Assembly (NCBI RefSeq): GCF_038050405.1
Contig: NZ_CP150900.1
Coordinates: forward strand, 2,666,001-2,730,000
Direction: 5' to 3'
DNA from: Paraburkholderia sp. IMGN_8
Lineage (GTDB): Bacteria > Pseudomonadota > Gammaproteobacteria > Burkholderiales > Burkholderiaceae
DNA length: 64,000 nucleotides
Shown: piece after piece, positions 38,153-47,404 of the stretch
How the letters are laid out: every line of letters starts with the position of its first letter
Position numbering within the stretch: position 1 is the stretch's first letter
Translations under genes and position numbers: made by a program
Notes under the pieces: generated by a model
Seen by the model: the letters and a program-made list of their open reading frames with translations, nothing else
Databases searched by the model: none
Told to the model about the DNA's origin: nothing

Positions 38153-40024
38153 ATGCCTTTGCCTACCCCCCCCAGCAAGCTCGGCAATCTCCTGCCGCCT
38201 GACGAATACAAGGCCAAAGCCGCCACGCCGGCGCGCTCCGCCGCGAAGAAACAGGCGAACGAAGGGGAAACCGCAGAGTCGGCCGATTACGGCCGCGCGA
38301 ACGTCGCCACGCCGATGGCGCATGCCGCCAATGCCGCAACCACCTTGCGGCCCGTACCGGTATCGTCGGCTCCCGCTGCGTCGTCTGCTGCTGACGGGCA
38401 AGCCGCACCGGCGCGCGTCCGAAAAACGAAGCAGACCGCCGCTTTGCTGCAACCCGTGCCTGCCGCCCGTCCGCAAGCGGAACCCGCCCAAGCTGCGCCT
38501 GCCGCACAGCCGCAGCCAGTGGTCGCGCGCACGCCGAGCGCAAAACAACCTGCCGCTAGCGCACCTGCGGCCGTAGCACCCGGCACGCGCAGCGCCGGCA
38601 AGAAACGCGGCGCAACCGCCGACGTGGTCGAAGCACAGAAGCTCTTCGTGCTCGACACCAACGTGCTGATGCACGATCCAAGCTGCCTGTTCCGTTTCGA
38701 GGAACACGACGTCTATCTGCCGATGATGACGTTGGAAGAACTCGACAACCACAAGAAAGGCATGTCGGAAGTCGCGCGCAACGCACGCCAGGTGAGCCGC
38801 ACGCTGGACGCGCTGGTGGCGAACGCCGGCAGCATGTCGGACGGCATTTCGCTTGCGCGTCTGGGCAGCCGCGAGGCGTCCGGGCGTCTGTACTTCCAGA
38901 CCAAGCTCACCGCCATCGAGCCTGTCGAAGGTCTGCCGGAAGGCAAGGCCGACAACCAGATTCTCGGTGTCGTGCGCGCGTTGCAGCGCGACCGGATGGA
39001 CCGCCAGGTCGTGCTGGTGTCGAAAGACATCAACATGCGCATCAAGGCGCATGCGCTCGGCCTGCCAGCCGAGGATTACTTCAACGACCAGGTGCTCGAG
39101 GACAGCGATCTGCTGTTTTCGGGCATTCGCGCGCTGCCACAGGATTTCTGGACCAGGCACGCGAAGGGCATGGAGAGCTGGCAGGACACCAAAACGGGCA
39201 CCACGTATTACCGCGTGACCGGTCCGCTGTGCGCGTCGATGCTGGTCAACGAGTTCGTCTATCTGGAGCCGCAGAACGGCGAGCCGACGTTTCATGCGCT
39301 GGTTCGCGAGCTGAACGGCAAGACCGCGCTCTTGCAAACCTTGCGCGACTACGGCCACCACAAGAACAACGTGTGGGGTATCACGGCGCGCAATCGCGAG
39401 CAGAATTTTGCGCTGAACCTGTTGATGAATCCGGAAATCGACTTCGTCACGCTGCTGGGTCAGGCCGGCACCGGCAAGACCCTGGTCGCGTTGGCCGCAG
39501 GTCTCGCGCAGGTGCTCGACGACAAGCGCTACAACGAGATCATCGTGACGCGCGCCACTGTCCCGGTCGGTGAAGACATCGGCTTCTTGCCGGGCACGGA
39601 AGAGGAAAAAATGCAGCCGTGGATGGGTGCATTCGACGACAACCTCGAAGTGCTGCAAAAGACCGACGATGCCGCCGGCGAATGGGGCCGCGCCGCGACT
39701 CAGGAACTAATCCGCTCGCGCCTGAAGGTCAAGAGCATGAACTTCATGCGCGGCCGCACGTTCGTGGATAAGTATCTGATCATCGACGAGGCGCAAAACC
39801 TGACGCCGAAGCAGATGAAGACGCTGGTCACGCGCGCGGGTCCTGGCACGAAGATCATTTGTCTCGGCAATATTGCGCAGATCGATACGCCGTACCTGAC
39901 GGAAGGCAGTTCGGGTCTGACGTACGTGGTCGACCGCTTCAAGGGGTGGGCGCACAGCGGGCACGTGACGTTGGCGCGCGGCGAGCGCTCGCGCCTCGCG
40001 GATTACGCGTCGGAGATCCTTTAA
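38153..40024 (+). CDS. PIN domain plus PhoH ATPase protein
   Basis: 623 aa. An Ala/Pro-rich basic N-terminal stretch (1-160) precedes a PIN nuclease domain (from about 163, first acid in LFVLDTNVLMHD), then a PhoH ATPase with Walker A GQAGTGKT at 436-443 and Walker B YLIIDEAQNL. PhoH2-type proteins are RNA helicase/nucleases in other bacteria. The ATG at 38153 follows GAGGGAAA. It stands alone between two terminators. Confidence 0.9.
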   Translation: MPLPTPPSKLGNLLPPDEYKAKAATPARSAAKKQANEGETAESADYGRANVATPMAHAANAATTLRPVPVSSAPAASSAADGQAAPARVRKTKQTAALLQPVPAARPQAEPAQAAPAAQPQPVVARTPSAKQPAASAPAAVAPGTRSAGKKRGATADVVEAQKLFVLDTNVLMHDPSCLFRFEEHDVYLPMMTLEELDNHKKGMSEVARNARQVSRTLDALVANAGSMSDGISLARLGSREASGRLYFQTKLTAIEPVEGLPEGKADNQILGVVRALQRDRMDRQVVLVSKDINMRIKAHALGLPAEDYFNDQVLEDSDLLFSGIRALPQDFWTRHAKGMESWQDTKTGTTYYRVTGPLCASMLVNEFVYLEPQNGEPTFHALVRELNGKTALLQTLRDYGHHKNNVWGITARNREQNFALNLLMNPEIDFVTLLGQAGTGKTLVALAAGLAQVLDDKRYNEIIVTRATVPVGEDIGFLPGTEEEKMQPWMGAFDDNLEVLQKTDDAAGEWGRAATQELIRSRLKVKSMNFMRGRTFVDKYLIIDEAQNLTPKQMKTLVTRAGPGTKIICLGNIAQIDTPYLTEGSSGLTYVVDRFKGWAHSGHVTLARGERSRLADYASEIL

Positions 40025-40049
40025 GTTTCAACACCTTAGCTTCGGCTAG

Positions 40050-40086
40050 AAGCCGCCTCCGGTTCACACCGGACGCGGCTTTTTTA
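40050..40086 (+). terminator. Intrinsic terminator after the PIN-PhoH gene
   Basis: Outer stem AAGCCGC/GCGGCTT and inner CCGGT/ACCGG, followed by T-run. Confidence 0.9.
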
Positions 40087-40229
40087 TTGGCTCCGCGTCC
40101 GTGGCAGACAACACTTAGCGCACAAACTTCAAGTAATTTGTCAAGAGTTCTTGCCTGGGCCATGTTTGACCGGCTACCATCCGGTCATCGTCTGCCTTTA
40201 AACGAGCGCTTACCGCTCGCCTGGTCTTC

Positions 40230-41408
40230 ATGCGCCGACTCGCATTTTCGCTGCTGATCGTTTCGCTGCTCGCCGCCTGTGCCGGCGCGCCGCAGAAGAC
40301 GTCGCGCGGGTCCGATAGCTCAGTCACCGTGGCGAACGGCGCTTATCAAGCGTCGCCGCTGGGCTTCCCGAATTTCGTCGATCACAGCATCGGCCGTGAG
40401 GAAATCTCGATTCAGGCGATGAGTCTGGTCGGCATTCCATACCGTTGGGGTGGCAATACGCCCGATAGTGGCTTCGATTGCAGCGGATTGGTTCGCTATG
40501 TGGTGTCACGCGCGGCATCCGTGAATCTGCCGCGAACCACCGCGGATATGAGCGGGCGCGGCGAATCGATCGAACCGGACGAAATCGCGCCTGGCGATCT
40601 GATTTTCTTCAACACGACCGGGCGCGCGCATTCGCACGTCGGTATCTACGTGGGCAAGCTGCGCTTCGTCAATGCGCCGTCGACGGGCGGCACGGTGCGG
40701 CTCGATTATTTGACCAATCCGTATTGGGCAAAACGCTTCGACGGGATCCGGCGCGTGGCGGCGCCGGCTGCAGGACCGGCACCGTTCGATACGCCGAGTT
40801 ATCAGGCTTCGGCGCCGCAGGAACGGGCCGCGCCGGCGTACGCGGGCACTGCGGCAAACCCGGCGCCGGCAGCGAAAGCGGCGGCGCAACAACCGCCGGC
40901 CTATGCAGCAGGCTCATTGGCGCCGCAGCAGGCGACACGCGCTACGGCTCGTGCTCCATTGATAGCGGCCACCCAGCCGAGCGTCGCGCCAAACGCGGCC
41001 TTGCCTGCCCAAGCTGATCCTTTTGAACCGCCGCCGCCCGGCATGAGCGCCGCGCAAATGCAGGCGCGCGCGGCAGGCGCTGTGTCGCCGACGCCGGTTG
41101 AAGCTGCCCAACAACTCACCATACCGGATAACGCCCCCACAAATTCGCTAGCTCAAGAAGTTGCGACGCCGCGGGCCGCCGCGCCCGCCTCCATCGCCCG
41201 CGCTCCAGACCCGATCAACGCCGCCGCCGATGCGTTCGAGCCGCCCCCGCCCGCCTCCGTCGCGGTGCGCCAGGCGCAGCAAGCGCGTCAGGCGGAGGCG
41301 AATGAGGGTGTGCAGATCATGCGAGCCTCCACCGCCTCGCGCGGCGCCGCCGCGCCCACGCAAACCACCGACGACCCCATCGCCCGTTTCGCCAACGGCA
41401 ATTTCTGA
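40230..41408 (+). CDS. NlpC/P60 family lipoprotein peptidase
   Basis: 392 aa. Signal peptide with lipobox LLAAC (C17) predicts a lipid anchor. The NlpC/P60 domain (about 55-165) has catalytic C84 in GFDCSGLVRY and H136 in HSHVGIYVG, so it should cut peptidoglycan stem peptides. The rest is a disordered Ala/Pro-rich tail with two FEPPPP copies (about residues 270 and 335), perhaps spanning the periplasm. Confidence 0.9.
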   Translation: MRRLAFSLLIVSLLAACAGAPQKTSRGSDSSVTVANGAYQASPLGFPNFVDHSIGREEISIQAMSLVGIPYRWGGNTPDSGFDCSGLVRYVVSRAASVNLPRTTADMSGRGESIEPDEIAPGDLIFFNTTGRAHSHVGIYVGKLRFVNAPSTGGTVRLDYLTNPYWAKRFDGIRRVAAPAAGPAPFDTPSYQASAPQERAAPAYAGTAANPAPAAKAAAQQPPAYAAGSLAPQQATRATARAPLIAATQPSVAPNAALPAQADPFEPPPPGMSAAQMQARAAGAVSPTPVEAAQQLTIPDNAPTNSLAQEVATPRAAAPASIARAPDPINAAADAFEPPPPASVAVRQAQQARQAEANEGVQIMRASTASRGAAAPTQTTDDPIARFANGNF

Positions 41409-41515
41409 CGCCGCTGAGAAACGCACTACAGATATCGTCTGTCCGCGCCCGGCCCTGCTGTAACGCCTCCGATCTGCTATCGTCTTCGATATTCTTCCGA
41501 CAGCGGGTGGTGACG

Positions 41516-42322
41516 ATGGATCTCGGGCTGAAAGACAAGGTGGTGCTGATCACGGGCGGCAGCAAAGGCATCGGACTCGCCTGCGCCCGCGCGTTCGCGA
41601 TGGAAGGCGCCAAGGTCGCGATCGTCTCGCGCGACCCCGCCAATCTCGCAAGAGCCTACGAAGAGTTGCGCGAGGAAGGCCTGCACGTGCATCGGACGCG
41701 CGCCGACCTGCACGAACCGCACAGCGCCGCCGATATTGTCGAGGAAGTCACGACTGCGGTCGGCCCGATCGACGTGCTGATCAACAGTGCCGGTGCGGCC
41801 CGCCGCTACGACCCGGAAACACTCGATGCCGAAGCCTTCCGGGCGACCATGGAAGCGAAATATTTCCCGTACATCTATCCGCAGCAGGAAGTGCTGCGCC
41901 GCATGGCCGAGCGGATAAAAACCGGGGAAAGCACTGAGCCCGGCACCATCGTCAATATCATCGGCATGGGCGGCAAGATCGCAAGCGATATCCACATCGC
42001 CGGCGGCGCCGCGAATGCCGCGCTCATGCTTGCGACCGTCGGCCTTGCGCATTACTACGCGCGCTACGGTATCCGCATCAACGCGATCAATCCGGGTTCG
42101 ACGCTGACTGAGCGCGTCGAGGAAGCGGTCAAGCTGGAAGCGTCGCAGCAAGGCATCGACGGCGCGGACGCGCTGGCGCGCGGCCAGGCGAAAGTGCCGC
42201 TCGGACGCTATGCGAAACCGGAGGAAATTGCCGACGTTGCGCTGTTTCTGGCGAGCCGCCGCGCGAGCTATGTGACGGGCGCAATCGTCCCGATGGATGG
42301 AGGCAGCACGCCGCTGATCTGA
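41516..42322 (+). CDS. Atypical short-chain dehydrogenase/reductase
   Basis: 268 aa. The nucleotide motif TGGSKGIG, NSAG and the NPG block are present, so the Rossmann fold and cofactor site are intact. The catalytic YxxxK is missing: at the aligned position the sequence reads GGAAN (in IAGGAANAALMLATVG), and the usual Ser is also absent (VNIIGMGGK). It may be a cofactor-binding protein or use another mechanism. Two in-frame GTGs just upstream are alternative starts. Confidence 0.85.
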   Translation: MDLGLKDKVVLITGGSKGIGLACARAFAMEGAKVAIVSRDPANLARAYEELREEGLHVHRTRADLHEPHSAADIVEEVTTAVGPIDVLINSAGAARRYDPETLDAEAFRATMEAKYFPYIYPQQEVLRRMAERIKTGESTEPGTIVNIIGMGGKIASDIHIAGGAANAALMLATVGLAHYYARYGIRINAINPGSTLTERVEEAVKLEASQQGIDGADALARGQAKVPLGRYAKPEEIADVALFLASRRASYVTGAIVPMDGGSTPLI

Positions 42323-42379
42323 ACGGCGTGCTTTACAGCTTTGCAGCTTTTATAGCGCGAACGACTGTGCTTGCCACGC

Positions 42380-43390
42380 TTACAGGAAGCGGTGGCCGAG
42401 CCACCAGGCAGCCGCGGCGAGCGCCGCGGAGGCCGGAATCGTCAGAATCCACGCCCAGACGATATTGCCGGCCACGCCCCAGCGCACCGCGCTCAGCTTC
42501 TGCGTGGCGCCGACCCCGACAATCGCGCCGGTGATCGTATGCGTGGTGGACACCGGAATACCGAGCCACGACGCGGTAAACAGCGTGATCGCCCCGCCCG
42601 ACTCCGCGCAAAAACCGCCAACCGGCTTCAGCCTGGTGATCTTCTGCCCCATCGTGCGAACGATCCGCCAGCCGCCGAACAGCGTACCGATACCCATCGA
42701 CAGATAACAGCCGCCGATCACCCACATTGGCGGCGCATCCGCGATCGACGACGCATAGCCGGTCGCGATCAGCAGCATCCAGATGATGCCGATGGTTTTC
42801 TGCGCGTCGTTGCCGCCGTGGCCGAGGCTATACAAACCTGCAGAGATCAATTGCAAGCGCCGGAAACGCCGGTCGACCTTGCTCGGTGGCGTGCGAAAGT
42901 AGATCCACGACACAGCCAGCATGAAGAACGAGCCGAGCACGAAACCGAGCAGCGGCGAGATGAAGATGAAAGCCACCGTCTTCATCAAGCCGTCGACATT
43001 GAGCGAGCCCCAGCCCGATTTGGCGAGCGCCGCGCCCACCAGGCCGCCGATCAGCGCATGCGACGAACTGGACGGAATGCCGTAATGCCACGTGATGATG
43101 TTCCAGCCGATCGCGCCGACCAACGCGCCGAAAATCACGTAGTGGTCGACGATACCCGGATCGATCGTGCCCTTGCCGACGGTCTGCGCCACTTTCAGAT
43201 GGAACACGAAATACGCGACGACGTTGAATGCCGCCGCGAACGCCACGGCCTGCTGAGGTTTCAGCACGCCGGTCGACACGACCGTGGCGATCGAATTCGC
43301 CGCGTCGTGGAAGCCGTTCATGAAGTCGAAAATCAGTGCGACGGCGACCAGGGCGGCGACCGCCCAGATAGCGAGTTGTATCGATTGCAT
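42380..43390 (-). CDS. pit: PiT family inorganic phosphate transporter
   Basis: 336 aa. The two PiT signatures are visible: FDFMNGFHDAANSIATVV near the N-terminus and GIPVSTTHTITGAIVG near the C-terminus. About ten membrane helices. Low-affinity phosphate (metal-phosphate) symport. Its start overlaps the stop of the DUF47 gene by one base (TAATG). Confidence 0.95.
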   Translation of the reverse strand: MQSIQLAIWAVAALVAVALIFDFMNGFHDAANSIATVVSTGVLKPQQAVAFAAAFNVVAYFVFHLKVAQTVGKGTIDPGIVDHYVIFGALVGAIGWNIITWHYGIPSSSSHALIGGLVGAALAKSGWGSLNVDGLMKTVAFIFISPLLGFVLGSFFMLAVSWIYFRTPPSKVDRRFRRLQLISAGLYSLGHGGNDAQKTIGIIWMLLIATGYASSIADAPPMWVIGGCYLSMGIGTLFGGWRIVRTMGQKITRLKPVGGFCAESGGAITLFTASWLGIPVSTTHTITGAIVGVGATQKLSAVRWGVAGNIVWAWILTIPASAALAAAAWWLGHRFL

Positions 43391-44016
43391 TATGCGTTTT
43401 CCAGCACGATGCCTTCGATGATGTTCGCTACGTCCTCACACTTGTCGGTGATCGTTTCGAGCAGTTCGTAAATCGCTTTCAGCTTGATCAGCGTCTTGAC
43501 GTTGTCTTCTTCGCGGAACAGCTTCGACATCGCCGAGCGCAGCACGCGGTCGGCTTCCGATTCCAGACGGTCGATGTCCTCGCAGGCCTTCAGGATCTGG
43601 CTCGCCTGCTTCATGTCCGACAGCAGGCTGACGGCGTATTGCACGCGCTCGGAGGTGGTCGTGCAGATGTGCGCCAACTGGCTCGCTTCCGAGGTCACCG
43701 CCTGCACGTCGTACAGTGAAATAGCGGTGGCGACGTCCTCCATCAGGTCGAGAATGTCGTCCATCGTGGTGATCAGCTTGTGGATCTCGTCACGGTCGAG
43801 CGGCGTGATGAACGTCTTGTGCAGCAGGTCGATGGCTTCGTGCGTAAGCTTGTCAGCGGCCTTTTCGGCCTTTTGCACGTTTTGCTTATGGGTTTCTGCG
43901 TCTTGCAGATTGTCGATCAGCAGCTCGAGTTCGTGGCTCGCCGAGACGATGCACTTTGCGTGCGCATTGAAAATTTCAAAGAACTTGCCCTCGGTGGGCA
44001 TGAAACGACCGAACAT
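43390..44016 (-). CDS. DUF47 (PhoU-like) phosphate transport regulator
   Basis: 208 aa all-helical PhoU-like protein. FGRFMPTEGKFFEIFNAHA and TTMDDILDLMEDVATAISLY are typical. Such proteins pair with Pit and are thought to control it. It is coupled to pit by a 1-base overlap. Confidence 0.92.
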   Translation of the reverse strand: MFGRFMPTEGKFFEIFNAHAKCIVSASHELELLIDNLQDAETHKQNVQKAEKAADKLTHEAIDLLHKTFITPLDRDEIHKLITTMDDILDLMEDVATAISLYDVQAVTSEASQLAHICTTTSERVQYAVSLLSDMKQASQILKACEDIDRLESEADRVLRSAMSKLFREEDNVKTLIKLKAIYELLETITDKCEDVANIIEGIVLENA

Positions 44017-44129
44017 TGGGATCCCGGAAATTGGTCATGTGGCTGACATAAAAGCGCCACATTGTACCGTTCCGAGATCGATGTCGCATTTTTGAAAGCG
44101 TCGTTACAACAAGCGCACCACTTATCGCT

Positions 44130-45515
44130 TTACTCGCTGTAGAAATTCTGCGCGCCAGCAAAGTTGTCGAACTTCGTGAATTGGCCGTGGAACGTGAGCC
44201 GAACCGGTCCGATCGGACCATTCCGCTGCTTACCGATGATGATTTCCGCCGTGCCCTTGTCCGGACTGTCCGGGTTATAGACCTCGTCGCGGTAAATGAA
44301 CAGGATCACGTCAGCATCCTGCTCGATAGCACCGGATTCGCGCAGGTCCGACATGATCGGCCGCTTGTTCGGGCGCTGCTCCAGACCACGGTTCAGCTGC
44401 GACAATGCGATCACCGGCACATCGAGTTCTTTTGCAAGACTCTTCAGCGAACGCGAGATTTCCGAGATTTCGGTCGCGCGGTTTTCACCCGACGACGAAC
44501 CGCTCATCAGCTGCAAATAGTCGATGATGATCAGGCCCAGCTTGCCGCACTGGCGCGACAGCCGGCGCGCGCGCGAGCGCAATTCCATCGGGTTCAGGCC
44601 GCCGGTTTCGTCGATGAAAATCTGTGCCTCGCTCATTTTCTGCACCGCGTGCGTAAGCTTCGGCCAATCCTCGTCGGTCAGACGCCCGGTTCGCATCCGG
44701 TGCTGATCGAGCCGGCCGACCGAGCCGAGCATACGCATCGTGAGTTGCGTGCCCGGCATTTCCATCGAAAACACGGCGACCGGCAGACCGTACTCGACCG
44801 CGACGTATTCGCCGATGTTCATCGAAAACGCCGTTTTACCCATCGACGGACGACCCGCGACGATGATCAGCTCGCCGCCGTGCATGCCGGAGGTCATCCG
44901 GTCCAGATCGACAAAGCCCGTCGGCGTGCCGGTCACGTCGCTCGGATTGGCGGTGTGATACAGCGTGTCGATCCGCTCGACCACTTCCGTCAGCAGCGGC
45001 CCGATTTCGAGAAAGCCCTGAGTGCCGCGCGCGCCGTCTTCGGCAATCGAAAACACCTTCGATTCGGCCTCGTCCAGCAACTGGCGAACTTCCTTGCCTT
45101 GCGGATTGAATGCGTCAGCGGAGATTTCGTCAGCCACCGACACGAGACGGCGCAACACCGCACGATCGCGCACGATTTCCGCATAGCGGCGGATATTGGC
45201 CGCGCTCGGCGTGTTCTGCGCCAGCGCGTTCAGGTACGCAAGACCGCCGACCTCTTCCGCTTTGCCCGAGGTGCCAAGCGCCTCGTAGACGGTAATCACG
45301 TCGGCCGGACGCGTGGCCGCGATCAGCTTGCCGATGTGCTCGAAGATGATCCGGTGGTCGTAGCGGTAAAAATCGCTCTGCGACAGGAAGTCGGCGATGC
45401 GGTCCCAGGCCGCGTTGTCGAGCAGCAGGCCGCCCAGCACCGATTGCTCGGCCTCGATCGAATGCGGCGGGACTTTCAGCGACTCGAGTTGGGGATCTTT
45501 GGACGGTGCGTTCAT
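44130..45515 (-). CDS. dnaB: Replicative DNA helicase DnaB
   Basis: 461 aa. N-terminal DnaB domain (about 15-120), linker, then the RecA-like helicase with Walker A GRPSMGKT and Walker B LIIIDYLQLM. It unwinds the fork and binds primase. No intein is present. It lies downstream of the rplI operon on the same strand, behind a terminator. Confidence 0.98.
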   Translation of the reverse strand: MNAPSKDPQLESLKVPPHSIEAEQSVLGGLLLDNAAWDRIADFLSQSDFYRYDHRIIFEHIGKLIAATRPADVITVYEALGTSGKAEEVGGLAYLNALAQNTPSAANIRRYAEIVRDRAVLRRLVSVADEISADAFNPQGKEVRQLLDEAESKVFSIAEDGARGTQGFLEIGPLLTEVVERIDTLYHTANPSDVTGTPTGFVDLDRMTSGMHGGELIIVAGRPSMGKTAFSMNIGEYVAVEYGLPVAVFSMEMPGTQLTMRMLGSVGRLDQHRMRTGRLTDEDWPKLTHAVQKMSEAQIFIDETGGLNPMELRSRARRLSRQCGKLGLIIIDYLQLMSGSSSGENRATEISEISRSLKSLAKELDVPVIALSQLNRGLEQRPNKRPIMSDLRESGAIEQDADVILFIYRDEVYNPDSPDKGTAEIIIGKQRNGPIGPVRLTFHGQFTKFDNFAGAQNFYSE

Positions 45516-45590
45516 GGAGAGGAATTATCGGGGTAAATGCGCGCTTAGGGAAACCTAAAACTTCTCGTTAGGCATACCAAAATCGGGCAC

Positions 45591-45629
45591 AAAAAAAGGC
45601 AGGGGCCGGTCACCCGGCCCCTGCCTTTT
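45591..45629 (-). terminator. Intrinsic terminator of the rpsF operon
   Basis: Minus strand: GGCAGGGGCCGG / CCGGCCCCTGCC with a 4-nt loop, then a run of T. It separates rplI from dnaB. Confidence 0.92.
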
Positions 45630-45662
45630 GCCAGCAACGTCCTGGCAGATGCTACCTGATGC

Positions 45663-46115
45663 TTAGACGTGTTCGCCGATCACAGCCACCGTCACATCGA
45701 CGAGGACGTCGGTGTGCAGCGAGATCTGAACTGCGTGGTCGCCAACGATCTTCAGCGGGCCTTCCGGCAGACGCACTTGCGCCTTTTCCACTGCGAAACC
45801 TTGCTTGACCAGTGCGTCGGCGATGTCGGCGTTCGTCACCGAGCCGAACAGACGGCCGTCGACGCCAGCCTTCTGACCGATCTGAACCGTCGAGCCTGCC
45901 AGCTTTTCGCCTTGAGCTTGAGCGCCGGCCAGCTTTTCAGCGGCGATCTTTTCGAGTTCAGCGCGGCGAACTTCGAATTCAGCCAGGGCTTCCTTCGTTG
46001 CACGGCGAGCTTGCTTGTTCGGGATCAGGAAGTTACGTGCGTAACCGTCCTTGACCTTCACGATATCGCCCAGGTTGCCCAGATTGACGACTTTTTCCAG
46101 AAGAATGATTTGCAT
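45663..46115 (-). CDS. rplI: 50S ribosomal protein L9
   Basis: 150 aa. It starts [30 protein letters not shown], the L9 signature, followed by the long connecting helix and C-terminal domain. Last gene of rpsF-priB-rpsR-rplI. Confidence 0.98.
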   Translation of the reverse strand: MQIILLEKVVNLGNLGDIVKVKDGYARNFLIPNKQARRATKEALAEFEVRRAELEKIAAEKLAGAQAQGEKLAGSTVQIGQKAGVDGRLFGSVTNADIADALVKQGFAVEKAQVRLPEGPLKIVGDHAVQISLHTDVLVDVTVAVIGEHV

Positions 46116-46142
46116 TCGGATGCTCCTTATCGCGTCGTCGGG

Positions 46143-46418
46143 TTAGGCCTTGTGCTGGTCGGTGTACGGCACCAGCGCGAGGAAACGTGCGCGCTTGATT
46201 GCCGTATCCAGCTGGCGTTGATAGTGCGACTTCGTACCCGTAAGACGCGCCGGCGTGATCTTGCCGTTTTCGCCGATGAAGTCCTTCAGCGTTTCGATGT
46301 CTTTGTAGTCGATGTGATCGACGCCAGCGGCCGTGAAACGGCAGAACTTCTTGCGCTTGAAGAGCGGATTTTGTTGCTGACGACGCTTGTCGAATTTCTT
46401 ACCAGTCGGGCGGGGCAT
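46143..46418 (-). CDS. rpsR: 30S ribosomal protein S18
   Basis: 91 aa. [22 protein letters not shown] and [13 protein letters not shown] are typical S18. It pairs with S6 in the ribosome. It starts 2 bp after priB and 27 bp before rplI. Confidence 0.98.
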   Translation of the reverse strand: MPRPTGKKFDKRRQQQNPLFKRKKFCRFTAAGVDHIDYKDIETLKDFIGENGKITPARLTGTKSHYQRQLDTAIKRARFLALVPYTDQHKA

Positions 46419-46420
46419 GT

Positions 46421-46720
46421 TCAGTCCTTTCCAATGTCCTGCAATTCTGTGATGTGAAATACCAGAGTTCTTGCGTTGCGGTGCTTTTTTGCCAGAAAGC
46501 CTGTGAAGAGCGTTTCCACGCCCATCTGACAGCTTTCCAGCTTACCGCTCGCCTCGCCTGCGGCTACAGCCTGCATGGTCAGTTCGACTTGCCGGGCAAT
46601 GCCGGCTTCGACGACTTCCGTGCGGTGGTGCAACGTGCAGCCTGCAATCGGAACGCCGGCGGGGGTATACCGCACCGGTTCGCGTTCGACGACGCTGGCC
46701 GTAAGTTGCAGCCGGTTCAT
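46421..46720 (-). CDS. priB: Primosomal replication protein N
   Basis: 99 aa OB-fold single-stranded DNA binding protein. [20 protein letters not shown] and the [17 protein letters not shown] block fit PriB. It helps PriA restart replication. In the usual position between rpsF and rpsR. Confidence 0.95.
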   Translation of the reverse strand: MNRLQLTASVVEREPVRYTPAGVPIAGCTLHHRTEVVEAGIARQVELTMQAVAAGEASGKLESCQMGVETLFTGFLAKKHRNARTLVFHITELQDIGKD

Positions 46721-46770
46721 GTACCCTTTGGCGAGAGCGACGCTTGATCTGGTAGCTTAAATAATGTGTC

Positions 46771-47145
46771 TTAAGCCTGCGCTTCGGACGGTTGCGTAGC
46801 AGCCGACTTCTTGGCTTCTTCGCGCTGCACTTCCTTCATCATCGGCGACGGGCCGGTTTCGGCCTTTTTCATCTTGACGATCAGGTGACGCAGAACAGCG
46901 TCGTTGAACTTGAATGCGTGTTCCAGCTCGTCGAGCGTGGTTTGGTCGCATTCGATGTTCATGCAGACGTAGTGAGCCTTCGCGAGTTTCTCGATCATGT
47001 AGGCCAGTTGGCGACGGCCCCAGTCCTCGATACGGTGGATCTGGCCACCGTGCGACGTGATCGTGCTCTTGTAACGCTCGATCATGGCGGGCACTTGCTC
47101 GCTCTGATCGGGGTGCACAATAAAGACGATTTCATAATGACGCAT
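46771..47145 (-). CDS. rpsF: 30S ribosomal protein S6
   Basis: 124 aa. It starts [22 protein letters not shown], with the S6 core to about residue 95 and a polar tail. The ATG at 47145 has GGAG 5 nt upstream, better than the in-frame start two codons earlier. First gene of the operon, behind a good promoter and a leader hairpin. Confidence 0.97.
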   Translation of the reverse strand: MRHYEIVFIVHPDQSEQVPAMIERYKSTITSHGGQIHRIEDWGRRQLAYMIEKLAKAHYVCMNIECDQTTLDELEHAFKFNDAVLRHLIVKMKKAETGPSPMMKEVQREEAKKSAATQPSEAQA

Positions 47146-47174
47146 ACACACTCCTTGTGGACTTGTGGATTAAA

Positions 47175-47202
47175 GCCACCCGGGCGTCGGAACCGGTGTG
47201 GC
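47175..47202 (-). promoter_or_regulatory. Probable S6:S18-binding leader of rpsF
   Basis: Minus strand: GCCAC-A-CCGG pairs with CCGG-GTGGC around a loop holding a CCG triplet, with an outer ACTTG/CAAGT pairing. Known S6:S18 leaders present a bulged CCG in this position for feedback control. The exact fit is unverified. Confidence 0.5.
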
Positions 47203-47218
47203 AAGTGAGAAGCCAAAG

Positions 47219-47247
47219 AGTGTAACCCGATTGGGGCCGGGTTGCAA
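47219..47247 (-). promoter_or_regulatory. Promoter of rpsF-priB-rpsR-rplI
   Basis: Minus strand TTGCAA (47247-47242), 17 bp, TACACT (47224-47219). A good sigma-70 pair about 74 bp before rpsF. Confidence 0.75.
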
Positions 47248-47404
47248 GATATCCCGCTAGTTTTGCGCGCGAATCGGGTGTGTTTTCAAGGGTTTAGGCG
47301 GCTTCGAACGGGTTGACGGAAGCCCCGGCCCACGCTTGCCGGCCCTTGCCAGCCCCTTGCGCGGCCCTGTCGGCTCGACCTCAGCCGCCGTCCGATCGGC
47401 CGCC

